31,908 nucleotides of DNA from a virus. Where the stretch lies: positions 1 through 31,908 of the IMG/VR virus record IMGVR_UViG_3300017963_000577; one strand, given 5' to 3'. A model generated the notes under the pieces. It was not told the DNA's origin. It ran no database searches and saw only the letters and a list, made by a program, of their open reading frames with translations. The position numbers and the translations under genes are program-made. This document shows, piece by piece, positions 1 to 6,718 of the stretch (its first letter is position 1; every line of letters starts with the position of its first letter).

Positions 1-5
1 ACATG

Positions 6-164
6 TTAAAACCCTAAAAATGCTGTTAACAGCTCTATAATAGAATCCATATCCTCGCTCATATTTTCCTGAAATGCTGTGAACCCGTCCTCACCACTAT
101 AATGAGTAGCATCCAGCTGTTGATCTAATCTATCAAAAAACTCGTCAAAAAACTCATCGAACAT
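6..164 (-). CDS. small acidic hypothetical protein (52 aa)
   Basis: Reads MFDEFFDEFFDRLDQQLD and ends with a TAA at 6-8. It is strongly acidic, with a repeated DEFF motif at residues 3-10. The start is supported by a GAGGTG ribosome site about 4 nt upstream of the ATG. It overlaps the end of the preceding membrane-protein gene by 11 bp, as expected for translational coupling in a compact phage operon. It is the last gene of the leftward operon visible here; the operon may continue beyond the window. No family recognised. Confidence 0.7.
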   Translation of the reverse strand: MFDEFFDEFFDRLDQQLDATHYSGEDGFTAFQENMSEDMDSIIELLTAFLGF

Positions 165-381
165 CTTTCACCTCGCAGGTTACAACACCTTCTTTATTAA
201 ATTTTGGAGAAAAGGCAAATCTACTAGGAGTATAAAAATAGTAGTAAACTACTCCATCTTTACATACTTCTTTTAACTCTGGTGCTTTTTTATAAGCATT
301 ACTCATACCAATAATTAATAGAAAAACTACTATTGCTGGAATAAGTATAAACATTAAACCTTTTAAATCACTATTCATCAT
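154..381 (-). CDS. small single-pass membrane protein (75 aa)
   Basis: A hydrophobic segment at about residues 9-25 (LMFILIPAIVVFLLIIGM) follows a short polar N-terminus. The rest is a basic, aromatic domain with two cysteines, which suggests an inner-membrane protein with a soluble tail. Its ATG overlaps the TGA of the upstream gene (ATGA), a standard coupling arrangement. No function recognised. It could be a host-takeover or superinfection-related membrane peptide, but nothing in the sequence shows this. Confidence 0.75.
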   Translation of the reverse strand: MMNSDLKGLMFILIPAIVVFLLIIGMSNAYKKAPELKEVCKDGVVYYYFYTPSRFAFSPKFNKEGVVTCEVKDVR

Positions 382-716
382 TCTGCATACCGATTGGCTG
401 GAACGGACACTTCTGCCGATTCAGTCTGATAATCGCTTGGGAGTTTCTTTGGCTCATCACTTTTCTCCTTTACCGCGTCTGTCTCGTCTATGGTGCTGCG
501 CTGTTTCCTACGCATACGCAGTAATCGCCACTCTTCTTTCCACTCCACAACTTCGTTCGAATGAGTCTCAGGCCAGCCGCTCAGACTGCGAATCAAAGCC
601 TCTGCCCAAGTCAACAATACCCAGGCTTTGTCTCGATCCGCCTCAAGCTCTTTGATGCGCTCGCGGCAATGGGTGTGGATTGGACTTGGCTGTCCATGTA
701 TGTACTCGTCACTCAT
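378..716 (-). CDS. hypothetical coiled-coil protein (112 aa)
   Basis: The ATG at 716 is chosen over the GTG one codon upstream because an AAGGAGG ribosome site lies at the right distance. Residues about 15-45 (CRERIKELEADRDKAWVLL) have the heptad pattern of a short coiled coil. The C-terminal third is polar and probably disordered. It overlaps both neighbours by a few bases within the leftward operon. This layout, a short helix rich in E/R/K followed by tryptophans, is common among uncharacterised phage proteins; no function assigned. Confidence 0.75.
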   Translation of the reverse strand: MSDEYIHGQPSPIHTHCRERIKELEADRDKAWVLLTWAEALIRSLSGWPETHSNEVVEWKEEWRLLRMRRKQRSTIDETDAVKEKSDEPKKLPSDYQTESAEVSVPANRYAE

Positions 717-1071
717 CACCCTCCTCCTTTACCGCGTCAATTGCGGCGTCTGTAATCTCATGGATTTCTTCTACAAGGTATGCCAATTCCCCTTTAACCA
801 AACCGCTAGGATTAGTTAATGTTCGGCATACTCTATCTAGTATTGGCTCAATCTTTTGCCACCGCTCAGCATCTTCCAGCGTTTGTTCGTAACCGCTGCG
901 AGACATTTGTATCTCCAAGTAGTTGATGCGCTTCTTCAGCCGCTCGTTTTCTTCCTGGCATTCCCGCATCTCTGTAGCCATATTTTTCATGCCAGCTTCT
1001 AGCTTTTTAATCTCTCGCTTATCTACATCTATACCATGCATTTTAAGCATACTATTAATTCTATTAGTCAT
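709..1071 (-). CDS. hypothetical coiled-coil protein (120 aa)
   Basis: Residues about 18-58 are nearly all E/K/R/M/L with heptad spacing (ECQEENERLKKRINYLEIQM), a clear coiled coil likely to oligomerise. A second helical stretch lies at about 64-118. It ends 8 bp inside the downstream gene and begins inside the stop region of the upstream membrane peptide. Its coiled coil resembles that of the neighbour at 378-716, so the two could form a hetero-oligomer; this is inference only. Confidence 0.75.
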   Translation of the reverse strand: MTNRINSMLKMHGIDVDKREIKKLEAGMKNMATEMRECQEENERLKKRINYLEIQMSRSGYEQTLEDAERWQKIEPILDRVCRTLTNPSGLVKGELAYLVEEIHEITDAAIDAVKEEGDE

Positions 1072-1228
1072 CTCTTGTAGTCCACAATAAAAATGTCATA
1101 ACTAAAATTACAATACTAGCATACAAAGCTCCATCACCCGGAGTTACAAGTGCACCAGTTTTTTCTAAATAAGGGCCACCAAAACTAAAGGCAGCAATTG
1201 TAGCAATTAAAATTAATACTTGTATCAT
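1064..1228 (-). CDS. small two-pass membrane protein (54 aa)
   Basis: MIQVLILIATIAAFSFGG forms one membrane segment and residues about 33-49 (GALYASIVILVMTFLLW) a second, ending in a basic/acidic tail. Such two-helix peptides occur throughout phage early operons. It overlaps both neighbours by 4-8 bp (ATGA-type junction upstream). No holin-specific feature or lysis gene is adjacent, so a holin role is not proposed. Confidence 0.7.
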   Translation of the reverse strand: MIQVLILIATIAAFSFGGPYLEKTGALVTPGDGALYASIVILVMTFLLWTTRDD

Positions 1229-1392
1229 CTTTTCCACACAAATTCTTTGGTTTCAGTATCATAAGTACCATAGCCATATGCTACAGCTTGTCTTTGGTAC
1301 GCACTTTCTGCTTTATCGAAGCCTAAGCCAAAACCTAACACAAACATACAAAATGCAGTTACAGAAATTAAAACATAGTGATAATCACTCAT
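1225..1392 (-). CDS. small membrane-anchored hypothetical protein (55 aa)
   Basis: One N-terminal membrane segment (about residues 5-25, YVLISVTAFCMFVLGFGLGF) is followed by AESAYQRQAVAYGYGTYD and an ending in FVWK. A membrane helix followed by an alternating Ala/Gly/Tyr stretch and a terminal F-x-W-K is common in small phage proteins of unknown function. Its ATG overlaps the end of the upstream gene and its TGA overlaps the next ATG. Confidence 0.7.
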   Translation of the reverse strand: MSDYHYVLISVTAFCMFVLGFGLGFDKAESAYQRQAVAYGYGTYDTETKEFVWKR

Positions 1393-1648
1393 AGCTAAGA
1401 TCCAAATTCACTCTACATTTACGAATCTCGTACCAAGTACCAGCATCATAATTAGCGCTAGTATAGGGCAGGCCACCAGCAAAAGTATCAAAGGTACAAT
1501 TAAAAGTAGTGCAGGCCTGGTCCAGGGCAGCATCTAAGCTAGAGTAAGCAGCTACAAGTTCTTCAGCTACATCTAAATAGCTGTCATCGTAACAACGAAC
1601 AATAGCATAAGCCTCTTCAAAACTAATCATATTCATACTATTCGCCAT
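1385..1648 (-). CDS. hypothetical protein (about 87 aa)
   Basis: An acidic, mostly helical protein (FEEAYAIVRCYDDSYLDVAE) with three cysteines. The start is uncertain: ATGs at 1648, 1636 and 1630 are all possible and none has a strong ribosome site. 1648 gives the usual short overlap with the upstream gene, whose TAG is at 1638-1640. No family recognised. Confidence 0.65.
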   Translation of the reverse strand: MANSMNMISFEEAYAIVRCYDDSYLDVAEELVAAYSSLDAALDQACTTFNCTFDTFAGGLPYTSANYDAGTWYEIRKCRVNLDLSYE

Positions 1649-1928
1649 CTTCAAATTTCTCTACAATTTTTTTAACGTAAGGTAAATTAGGTCTTTTTCG
1701 TTTTCTTGAGCACTTAGGAATTTTAAATAAATTCCTAACTACTTTAGCTTCTGCTTCGGTGGTTGTATATACATATGGATACCGGGTAGCATGCTCTTCT
1801 TCAACCCAATTTTCTTCTACACCTTCTGACTCAATAAAAATAAAACAGTTTAGATACCTTAGGTTACCAAAAATTGTTCTCTTACAAAATACAAATCGTC
1901 CATTTTGTAATTCTACTAATTCAATCAT
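1638..1928 (-). CDS. hypothetical protein (96 aa)
   Basis: The N-terminal half is beta-rich (MIELVELQNGRFVFCKRTIF). A basic patch, CSRKRKRP, lies near residues 73-80 and could contact nucleic acid. AGAG ribosome-site bases precede the ATG. Member of the leftward operon, overlapping the next gene. No family recognised. Confidence 0.7.
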   Translation of the reverse strand: MIELVELQNGRFVFCKRTIFGNLRYLNCFIFIESEGVEENWVEEEHATRYPYVYTTTEAEAKVVRNLFKIPKCSRKRKRPNLPYVKKIVEKFEDGE

Positions 1929-1929
1929 G

Positions 1930-2115
1930 TTAACTCTCTGAACTCTCTGATACCAGTTTTTCTACAATTGCAGCCGGCCAAACTATTGCTATAAGTAACA
2001 CAAAAGTTAGTTTAAAGAGAAAAGTTTCATCCTCTTTAAATTCTTTAACGTAATTCCAAGCTGCTGCAATTGCTCCCATAGTGCCTAATGCATATGCTCC
2101 GTAAAATAACCACAT
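1930..2115 (-). CDS. small two-pass membrane protein (61 aa)
   Basis: There are two hydrophobic segments at about residues 3-20 (LFYGAYALGTMGAIAAAW) and 35-52 (LTFVLLIAIVWPAAIVEK), separated by a charged loop. GAGGT lies upstream of the ATG. It abuts the upstream gene, whose stop overlaps this ATG. Function unknown. Confidence 0.7.
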   Translation of the reverse strand: MWLFYGAYALGTMGAIAAAWNYVKEFKEDETFLFKLTFVLLIAIVWPAAIVEKLVSESSES

Positions 2116-2345
2116 TACATGATTACCTCATTAAAGAAAGGAATTTCCTCAGCCCAAGCCCAAACGCGACCTTCTTTAGCTGCATCCTCTTGATTAGCCC
2201 AGCCACTAAAACCAGTTTGCCAGGGAGTATGACAGCCCATCTCATCGTCGTAGGACATAAGAACGCATTTCCACCCAGCGATAGGCTTATACACAGCAAT
2301 AAAGTCTTGCCGCGCATCAATTACTTTTTCGAGCTCAGGACTCAT
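2115..2345 (-). CDS. hypothetical phage protein (76 aa)
   Basis: The start at 2345 (MSPELEKVIDARQDFIAVYK) is preferred because a GAGGAAG ribosome site lies just upstream and the ATG overlaps the end of the upstream frame. The protein reads IDARQDFIAVYKPIAGWKCV then a Gly/Trp-rich middle and a helical WAWAEE end. This resembles small uncharacterised proteins of lytic phages with an aspartate/tryptophan-rich fold. No catalytic motif seen. Confidence 0.75.
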   Translation of the reverse strand: MSPELEKVIDARQDFIAVYKPIAGWKCVLMSYDDEMGCHTPWQTGFSGWANQEDAAKEGRVWAWAEEIPFFNEVIM

Positions 2346-2520
2346 CAATAACTTCCTCGTGTGAAATTTTCCAACCATTAACAGGAATGCAAATTCCGTT
2401 ATCAGTATAAACTTGCGCGATCTTCTGCTTAAGCAGAATGTGCGCCATAGATACGTTTACGGCATCTACATTGATTCTAAGGCCACTAAGGCACTCGTGG
2501 ATAAAGGTATATTTATTCAT
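2335..2520 (-). CDS. hypothetical protein (61 aa)
   Basis: The ATG at 2520 is chosen over 2538 because it makes an ATGA overlap with the membrane peptide upstream. Mixed alpha/beta composition with one Cys in the N-terminal and one in the C-terminal half. It overlaps the downstream gene by 11 bp. Nothing identifies a function. Confidence 0.65.
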   Translation of the reverse strand: MNKYTFIHECLSGLRINVDAVNVSMAHILLKQKIAQVYTDNGICIPVNGWKISHEEVIDES

Positions 2521-2588
2521 CGAAAAAACACATCCCATGCAATGTAGATGCAGAACAAAACAATCATAACAAAAGCAAATTCAAGCAT
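2517..2588 (-). CDS. 23-residue membrane peptide
   Basis: Reads MLEFAFVMIVLFCIYIAWDV and ends RFFR-like, a single hydrophobic helix. It fills the gap between two genes, starts 1 nt after the upstream stop region with a GAGAA ribosome-like sequence, and overlaps the next ATG by 4 bp. Its position and overlaps support a real but minimal gene. Confidence 0.55.
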   Translation of the reverse strand: MLEFAFVMIVLFCIYIAWDVFFR

Positions 2589-2589
2589 T

Positions 2590-2769
2590 TTAGTTATTCT
2601 CTAGTTTCCAAAAGTAGTTATCGTTAAACCAGTGGCTATCCAAAATAATGTAACCAATCAGTAAAGCAGCCGCGGCTACCCCAACATAGTCTTCTCTAAC
2701 CCAATTCCCAAGCATAGCTATGGAAAAGACCATAAAGAAGACACAATCTGCAAAAAGGTAACGATTCAT
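2590..2769 (-). CDS. small two-pass membrane protein (59 aa)
   Basis: Start at 2769 (MNRYLFADCVFFMVFSIAML) is supported by GAGGGT upstream. There are two membrane segments, about residues 5-22 and 29-44 (GVAAAALLIGYIILD), then an aromatic tail. Second gene of the leftward operon. Function unknown. Confidence 0.7.
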   Translation of the reverse strand: MNRYLFADCVFFMVFSIAMLGNWVREDYVGVAAAALLIGYIILDSHWFNDNYFWKLENN

Positions 2770-2770
2770 A

Positions 2771-2974
2771 TTAACCCTCAATAACGTTAAAACCAAGAGA
2801 CCAGGCTAGTGCATTTTCCACATCAGTAATGGTACTACGACCATGTTTATAGTTATTCAGTTCATGTCGAAGATGCTTAAGTTTTGGACCTTCACTTATG
2901 TGGTCCAGTAAGCTAGGATCAGCGATTATACGGCTTGCTGCTTGTTTAATACGCCAACGATCCACATTATTCAT
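2771..2974 (-). CDS. hypothetical helical protein, first gene of the left operon (67 aa)
   Basis: Start at 2974 (MNNVDRWRIKQAASRIIADP) has GGGAGA 9 nt upstream. Helix-rich and basic, with no recognised motif. It lies about 28 nt downstream of the -10 of a good minus-strand promoter and is separated by 1 nt from the next gene, so it opens the operon running to the window edge. Confidence 0.7.
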   Translation of the reverse strand: MNNVDRWRIKQAASRIIADPSLLDHISEGPKLKHLRHELNNYKHGRSTITDVENALAWSLGFNVIEG

Positions 2975-3001
2975 AGCATAGTTCTCCCATTCAATATAAA
3001 T

Positions 3002-3030
3002 ATTATACACCAAAAGCTAAACAAATTCAA
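3002..3030 (-). promoter_or_regulatory. sigma70-like promoter of the left operon
   Basis: On the minus strand, TTGAAT (3030-3025), a 17-nt spacer and a perfect TATAAT (3007-3002), preceded by the GCTTGA/A-tract context seen at the other minus-strand promoters. It drives the operon 2974 to 6. Confidence 0.8.
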
Positions 3031-3114
3031 GCTCAATTTTTCGCTTCCTTAAGGATTTACACTTTTACAGCTAATAAAATATCCAGTACTCAGAGCTAAA
3101 ATGTAAAAAAATAC

Positions 3115-3143
3115 TTGACGTGGAGAAAAAAATGTGATATAAT
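3115..3143 (+). promoter_or_regulatory. strong sigma70-like promoter
   Basis: TTGACG (3115-3120), a 17-nt spacer and a perfect TATAAT (3138-3143). It diverges from the promoter at 3002-3030 and is the only evident promoter for the gene at 3425-4201. Confidence 0.8.
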
Positions 3144-3424
3144 AATTATATAAATTAGAGAGGTTAGAGAGTATCAGAATCAATTTAGCAGAAAAATGTA
3201 AAAACATAGTGAAGTGTAACTACTTGTGATAAGTGATTAGACCAGCTCCGCTAGGTCAAAGAACGCTAGGAACAAGAGTGTAGCGCTTACGTGTGTTTAT
3301 TACATTTTTCTTGCCTTCGGGGGTAATATGCCCAAAATTCGTTTTAAATTTATGTAAAAAATTAAGTGAATTTTATTACTTCAAATGGAAACTATAAAAT
3401 AACTGTAACACTAAGGAAAAATAT
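3144..3424 (+). other. long 5' leader (about 270-280 nt)
   Basis: Lies between the promoter and the ATG at 3425. It has no plausible ORF. It includes possible stems, such as GACC at 3239 pairing with GGTC at 3256 and a CCTTCGGGGG segment near 3316, followed by an AU-rich stretch. No known riboswitch or tRNA was recognised. The ribosome site AAGGA just before the start is conventional. It may be a structured leader or host an independent small RNA. Confidence 0.45.
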
Positions 3425-4201
3425 ATGAGTGATTATAACTTTGAACACATTGTATCACAACTAATACTTTATAACAATTGGAAAGAACAATACTTATCTA
3501 TAAAATCAACTAAGGAAAAGCATGCGTTCAAATCTAAGGAGCCCGAAAAGCCTCGCCCAAAATTATATAAAGAAGATTTATTGAAGTTTGATGTACAAAT
3601 CAGTAACTACCGCCCCGTTTCAGGGGATAATGGCTTTAGCGTTACAGAGACTTTCAAACAAATTGATGATGTAAATTTGAAAAACTATTTAAAGTATTGT
3701 GCTCTAGAACAAGCTAGAAGTGATCTAACACAAGCCAAAGCTACCGAAGCAACTCGACACTGCCCACTAGTTCCTATATTTCTAGCTGCTCATAAAGAAT
3801 ATAATGGAGTCAACTATAATGATTGGGATAGGTCAGATAAGTTTATGAGATTTGCTGTAGGTTATCGCTTGTATGATAGTATTGAAAAGTGGAGAAAGAT
3901 TCCTCTTAGTAAAGAACTGCGAGATATCGCTAGAAGAAATGCATTGATAACTCCGAAAGGAAAAGAGGTAAATCCAGCAGTTTGGCCTTTACATAATATT
4001 AGAATAGATAAAAACAATGTACTACGCCCAACTGATTACTTTCGTCATATTTGGTTACAAACATGGGTAGCTAATGTTGAGAATAGAAATGAATTTATGA
4101 TACTAGATGTAAATGACTGGGATTTGATGCCGGAGGCATTAGATGCAGTATTTAAACCACAAGAGATAGAGATGAAAATGGTAGATGAGATGCCATTTTA
4201 A
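3425..4201 (+). CDS. hypothetical protein (258 aa)
   Basis: A single plus-strand gene in an otherwise leftward arm, with its own strong promoter and AAGGA ribosome site. The N-terminal 50 residues are basic and charged (KSTKEKHAFKSKEPEKPRPK). The middle contains LKNYLKYCALEQARSDLTQA, and the C-terminal half is rich in Trp, Tyr and Arg. No signal peptide, membrane segment or catalytic motif is evident. The charged N-terminus and isolated, strongly expressed position would suit a nucleic-acid-binding or early host-takeover protein. I do not recognise a family. Confidence 0.8.
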   Translation: MSDYNFEHIVSQLILYNNWKEQYLSIKSTKEKHAFKSKEPEKPRPKLYKEDLLKFDVQISNYRPVSGDNGFSVTETFKQIDDVNLKNYLKYCALEQARSDLTQAKATEATRHCPLVPIFLAAHKEYNGVNYNDWDRSDKFMRFAVGYRLYDSIEKWRKIPLSKELRDIARRNALITPKGKEVNPAVWPLHNIRIDKNNVLRPTDYFRHIWLQTWVANVENRNEFMILDVNDWDLMPEALDAVFKPQEIEMKMVDEMPF

Positions 4202-4265
4202 GCAATTTGGCCCCTTACGGGGCCAAATTGCTATGGATACTATCACCCTGAGATGGTGATAGTAT
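4201..4265. terminator. paired hairpins between convergent genes
   Basis: A perfect 14-bp stem (4201-4214 with 4219-4232, loop TTAC) begins in the stop codon of the plus-strand gene. A perfect 11-bp stem (4237-4247 with 4255-4265) follows and is trailed by TCTTTAG. They separate genes converging at 4201 and 4269. Neither has a long U-tract, so they may act as a bidirectional terminator or 3'-end protection. Confidence 0.65.
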
Positions 4266-4268
4266 TCT

Positions 4269-4880
4269 TTAGTTACCCATCACCATCTCATAATTGCTTT
4301 TACTGCGAATTACAGAAACTTTTTCAGTCTCACTCTCATTAGCATACTCTAGCAGCTTTTGCTGAATCACTCGATTAGCTAGAGCTTTACTAGTAGCATC
4401 TCCTCTCAAACCAAGACGTACAGTCTCTCGAAGTTCACAGTTTTCATCAACATATGCTGATCCACCAGAGATCCCGACGGCAGCCGGCAATGTTAGCCCT
4501 CCAGTTACCGGAATTGCACACGGGACCGTAGCGTTGATACTCGGGGCGTAGCCAGGAGCTGTATAGTCCTTGTATGTATCGCTGTAGTCCTGTTTTGCTT
4601 CGTTGTACTGAAGGGATTGTTCGTTTCCCTGCTTATTGCTCACAAAAGCAGAGCCACCCATGGCAGAAGACCTACTAGAAGCGTTACCGCCCATGCCGAT
4701 CCCCACACCAACAGACTTGCTATTTGCATTAGATTTTGCTCCAGCCATTGCAGTGGAATTAAACGGTACACTACTGTCACCTCCACAATTACCTACACAT
4801 TTATCATCGCCAGGACTGGCGAATACTGGTGATGTGATCAAAATTGCCGCGACAGCGGCTGATAGGATAAGTTTGTTCAT
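4269..4880 (-). CDS. secreted Gly/Ser/Asn-rich protein with signal peptide (203 aa)
   Basis: An N-terminal signal peptide (MNKLILSAAVAAILITSPVFA, likely cut after residue 21) shows export to the periplasm or beyond. A Cys pair (KCVGNCGG) follows, then a low-complexity region at about 40-85 rich in G, S, A, N and M. A globular C-terminal half contains PCAIPVTGGLTLPAAVGISG and a conserved-looking RETVRLGLRG stretch. AAGGAG precedes the ATG. It is the last gene of the SprT operon. Exported proteins of this Gly-rich composition occur in several marine and enteric phages with no known function; envelope modification or superinfection exclusion are possibilities without direct support. Confidence 0.75.
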   Translation of the reverse strand: MNKLILSAAVAAILITSPVFASPGDDKCVGNCGGDSSVPFNSTAMAGAKSNANSKSVGVGIGMGGNASSRSSAMGGSAFVSNKQGNEQSLQYNEAKQDYSDTYKDYTAPGYAPSINATVPCAIPVTGGLTLPAAVGISGGSAYVDENCELRETVRLGLRGDATSKALANRVIQQKLLEYANESETEKVSVIRSKSNYEMVMGN

Positions 4881-4929
4881 TTATTACTCCTTATGTTACT
4901 CCCCCTAAAATATAAATAGTTTATTATTA

Positions 4930-5205
4930 TTAGAATTCTTCCCAATCTATACCACGAGTACGTAGATACTCAGTTATAGGGCCATAGTTATCTCCCCACC
5001 TATTAGCTCGCACAGTAGCATAGAATTCTCCATTATGAAGAAATGGATGAAAATCTACCCAACCATTCATGTTAGGCATACGAATAACGTAGCACAGATT
5101 TTGTTCCTCTGCACCTTCGTCTCGAAAGTCCTCTACAAATACTTTAGTTTCGACATCACACATATCAGTGACGTCGCCCAGTCGAAATTTAATATCCAAG
5201 CCCAT
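4930..5205 (-). CDS. hypothetical protein (91 aa)
   Basis: Beta-rich, acidic protein (MGLDIKFRLGDVTDMCDVET) with a Trp- and Tyr-rich C-terminal half. GAGGAAGGA lies upstream. It starts 1 nt after the stop of the SprT-like gene, clearly the same transcript. No family recognised. Confidence 0.7.
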   Translation of the reverse strand: MGLDIKFRLGDVTDMCDVETKVFVEDFRDEGAEEQNLCYVIRMPNMNGWVDFHPFLHNGEFYATVRANRWGDNYGPITEYLRTRGIDWEEF

Positions 5206-5206
5206 T

Positions 5207-5524
5207 TTAAATATCCTTCCTCTTCCAACCTTCTTTTTTAGCGATTTTCTTTGCTACTGCTTTAAAAGTTTTGCCATGATCCATCGGCTGATCATAGTGA
5301 GCCTGCTTAACATGAATCATTTCATGTACTAAAGTAGTGATAGTATCTTTTTTATTCATACCTTTAGCCAGCAGAATAACAATATCAGATGCAGTAGAGG
5401 TCATAGTATAACCATAAGCATCTTTCAGGTCTGCATAGACTATATCTACAAACGGCAAAGTATTTTTGAAGTACTTTTCATTGTAGTGATCGTACAGGTC
5501 AAATAATTTAGTGATTTTCATCAT
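5207..5524 (-). CDS. SprT-like zinc metallopeptidase (105 aa)
   Basis: The HExxH zinc motif is HEMIH at residues 67-71, and the third ligand is probably His83 in MDHGKTF, the H-G-x-x-F arrangement of the SprT/WLM class. The start at 5524 (MMKITKLFDL) is chosen because GGAGA sits 7 nt upstream; longer in-frame starts lack a site and would run into the promoter. SprT-family proteins cut DNA-bound or crosslinked proteins in cells and are common in phages. This one is short and appears to be little more than the catalytic core. First gene of the operon 5524 to 4269. Confidence 0.85.
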   Translation of the reverse strand: MMKITKLFDLYDHYNEKYFKNTLPFVDIVYADLKDAYGYTMTSTASDIVILLAKGMNKKDTITTLVHEMIHVKQAHYDQPMDHGKTFKAVAKKIAKKEGWKRKDI

Positions 5525-5543
5525 TTCTTTCTCCATTTTGTAT

Positions 5544-5572
5544 ATTATACGCCCTTTGCGAAAATAAATCAA
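5544..5572 (-). promoter_or_regulatory. sigma70-like promoter of the SprT operon
   Basis: On the minus strand, TTGATT (5572-5567), 17-nt spacer, perfect TATAAT (5549-5544), in the AAATTTGCGCTTGATT context shared with the other minus-strand promoters. Confidence 0.8.
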
Positions 5573-5715
5573 GCGCAAATTTCTTTTTGCAATCGCCCTG
5601 CGTAGTAGTACCTCTCACTTTAACTACAAGAATTAAAATACTAAGGTTACACAAATAATAGACTTCACAGAAAACTATCTACTGGATTTTTCAAGTTTTG
5701 AAGAACGTAAAGTTG

Positions 5716-5787
5716 CTAGATGTTACCCCATAAAATTAAAAAATGTTGGGTAACAAATCTCCACGATTTTACACTTGTTACGGTCAT
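5716..5787 (-). CDS. possible 23-residue peptide
   Basis: ATG at 5787 with GGAAG upstream, reading MTVTSVKSWRFVTQHFLILW and ending GNI. It lies downstream of a weak promoter-like sequence and overlaps the AT-rich inverted repeat. Nothing else supports it. Confidence 0.25.
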   Translation of the reverse strand: MTVTSVKSWRFVTQHFLILWGNI

Positions 5788-5997
5788 TTTTACTTCCACT
5801 AGACTCTATAACTAAACCTAGAATGTATTTTTCGGGGGCCGCTCGAGAAAATCAAGCCCAAATTTCGAAAATAGGACAAAATAAGAACATATAAGCGCGC
5901 ACAGACCCAAAGTTGCCCGTTTTAAGTCAAATTAGACGCCGGAGGCGTCAAACAGACATGGATTTTGGAATATGGATTGGATTTTTCAATTTTGAGC

Positions 5998-6027
5998 TTG
6001 ACAAAAAGCCAGGCACTGTGCTAAAAT
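5998..6027 (+). promoter_or_regulatory. outward (antisense) sigma70-like promoter P+1
   Basis: TTGACA (5998-6003), 18-nt spacer, TAAAAT (6022-6027), followed at once by the GC-rich CGGCGCCGCGG. It faces the 3' end of the minus-strand gene at 6144-6500. Member of a repeated promoter family. Confidence 0.6.
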
Positions 6028-6073
6028 CGGCGCCGCGGGCTCAAAATTTCGGATGTGGAGTAATTGGAGGCAC

Positions 6074-6111
6074 AAAAAAGCCCATCCGGTCCTGAAAGGA
6101 CCAGACGGGCT
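6074..6111 (-). terminator. intrinsic terminator of the gene at 6144-6500
   Basis: On the minus strand, AGCCC/GGGCT and GGTCC/GGACC stems are followed by six U residues (6079-6074). A textbook Rho-independent terminator downstream of the first paralog. Confidence 0.8.
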
Positions 6112-6143
6112 AAACAGACTTGGATTTTTGACTTAGACTGGAT

Positions 6144-6500
6144 TTACGATTCCAGTTCGACTCCCGAGCACTCGACCAGGAAGGCACGCAGGCTCTTCAG
6201 GACCGGCTTAGTAGCTTTCTCAAGCGACTCAAAGGCCTCTTCCTCGACACCCACGATTTCTGCGATGTCGGCAACGATCTTTGCCTTGCTTTCGATAGCT
6301 TCACCGGCTTTGGTCTTACGGGCTTTCGCCTTGTACACGCCCATTGCGACGAGCTTCGAGCGAACCGAAGCAACGGATGCGCCCAGCTCCTTGTGGAAAG
6401 CTTCCACAACTCCTGCTCGCGCTTCGTCAGAATCGGCAGAAGTGTAGGCCTCGACCATACGAGAGGTAACTTCAGCGGTGTAGATGGTTTCTTTAGACAT
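6144..6500 (-). CDS. SANT/HTH-like putative DNA-binding protein, paralog 1 (118 aa)
   Basis: One of three paralogs in the window (with 7604-7936 and 11620-11961). All begin with K-x-x-x-YT-x-E, have a helix, then (A/K)S-(V/L)-ASVR-x-K (residues 41-49 here), then G-(V/L)-Y and a C-terminal helix with LEKAT near residues 93-97. The SVRxKL helix preceded by two helices resembles SANT/Myb-type or HTH DNA-binding folds found in small phage proteins; this is inferred from pattern, not proven. It is the most divergent copy and lacks the leader hairpin of the other two. It has its own promoter and terminator, so it is a monocistronic unit. AGGAGC precedes the ATG. Confidence 0.75.
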   Translation of the reverse strand: MSKETIYTAEVTSRMVEAYTSADSDEARAGVVEAFHKELGASVASVRSKLVAMGVYKAKARKTKAGEAIESKAKIVADIAEIVGVEEEAFESLEKATKPVLKSLRAFLVECSGVELES

Positions 6501-6529
6501 GTTTAGCTCCTTTTTCAGTTTACAAATAT

Positions 6530-6558
6530 ATTATAGCGTGGCGGGCTGAAGAAATCAA
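6530..6558 (-). promoter_or_regulatory. sigma70-like promoter of paralog 1
   Basis: TTGATT (6558-6553), 17-nt spacer, perfect TATAAT (6535-6530) on the minus strand, with upstream GGGCTTGATT context. Confidence 0.8.
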
Positions 6559-6568
6559 GCCCAAATTT

Positions 6569-6718
6569 TCAGATGAGATCCCAGAGTGAGCCCTTTTTGA
6601 ACCCGTCCCAAGTCTCGTTTCGCGCTTTGCGCTTCTTATTTTCGTGTACCATAGCACGATTACTCTTCCTCGCGTGCTTGGCCACTAAATTCCTCGTCTT
6701 GACAGTTTTCGTTTTCAT
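6569..6718 (-). CDS. small basic hypothetical protein (49 aa)
   Basis: Reads MKTKTVKTRNLVAKHARKSN with MVHENKKRKARN in the middle and a tryptophan-containing tail. It is very basic. The RN-x-VAKH-A-R-x-x-N pattern followed by K/R clusters occurs in many tiny phage proteins of unknown function. GAGGAAAAG precedes the ATG and a sigma70-like promoter lies upstream. Its high charge suggests nucleic-acid or ribosome binding (inference). Confidence 0.7.
   Translation of the reverse strand: MKTKTVKTRNLVAKHARKSNRAMVHENKKRKARNETWDGFKKGSLWDLI

Larger units (their letters stand above)
5573..6073. other. gene-poor gap at the composition boundary
   Basis: About 500 bp with no convincing gene above 60 residues. 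It holds a possible 23-residue ORF, an AT-rich inverted repeat (GTTACCC at 5722-5728 with GGGTAAC at 5748-5754), a GACGCC/GGCGTC hairpin at about 5935-5949, a weak minus-strand promoter (TTGATT, 17 nt, AAAAAT, about 5829-5857) and a plus-strand promoter at 5998-6027. Base composition shifts here from AT-rich on the left to GC-richer on the right. Confidence 0.55.

Noticed and set aside
4636-4908. 90-residue plus-strand frame
   Set aside because: Lies antisense in the signal-peptide protein gene and has no independent support.
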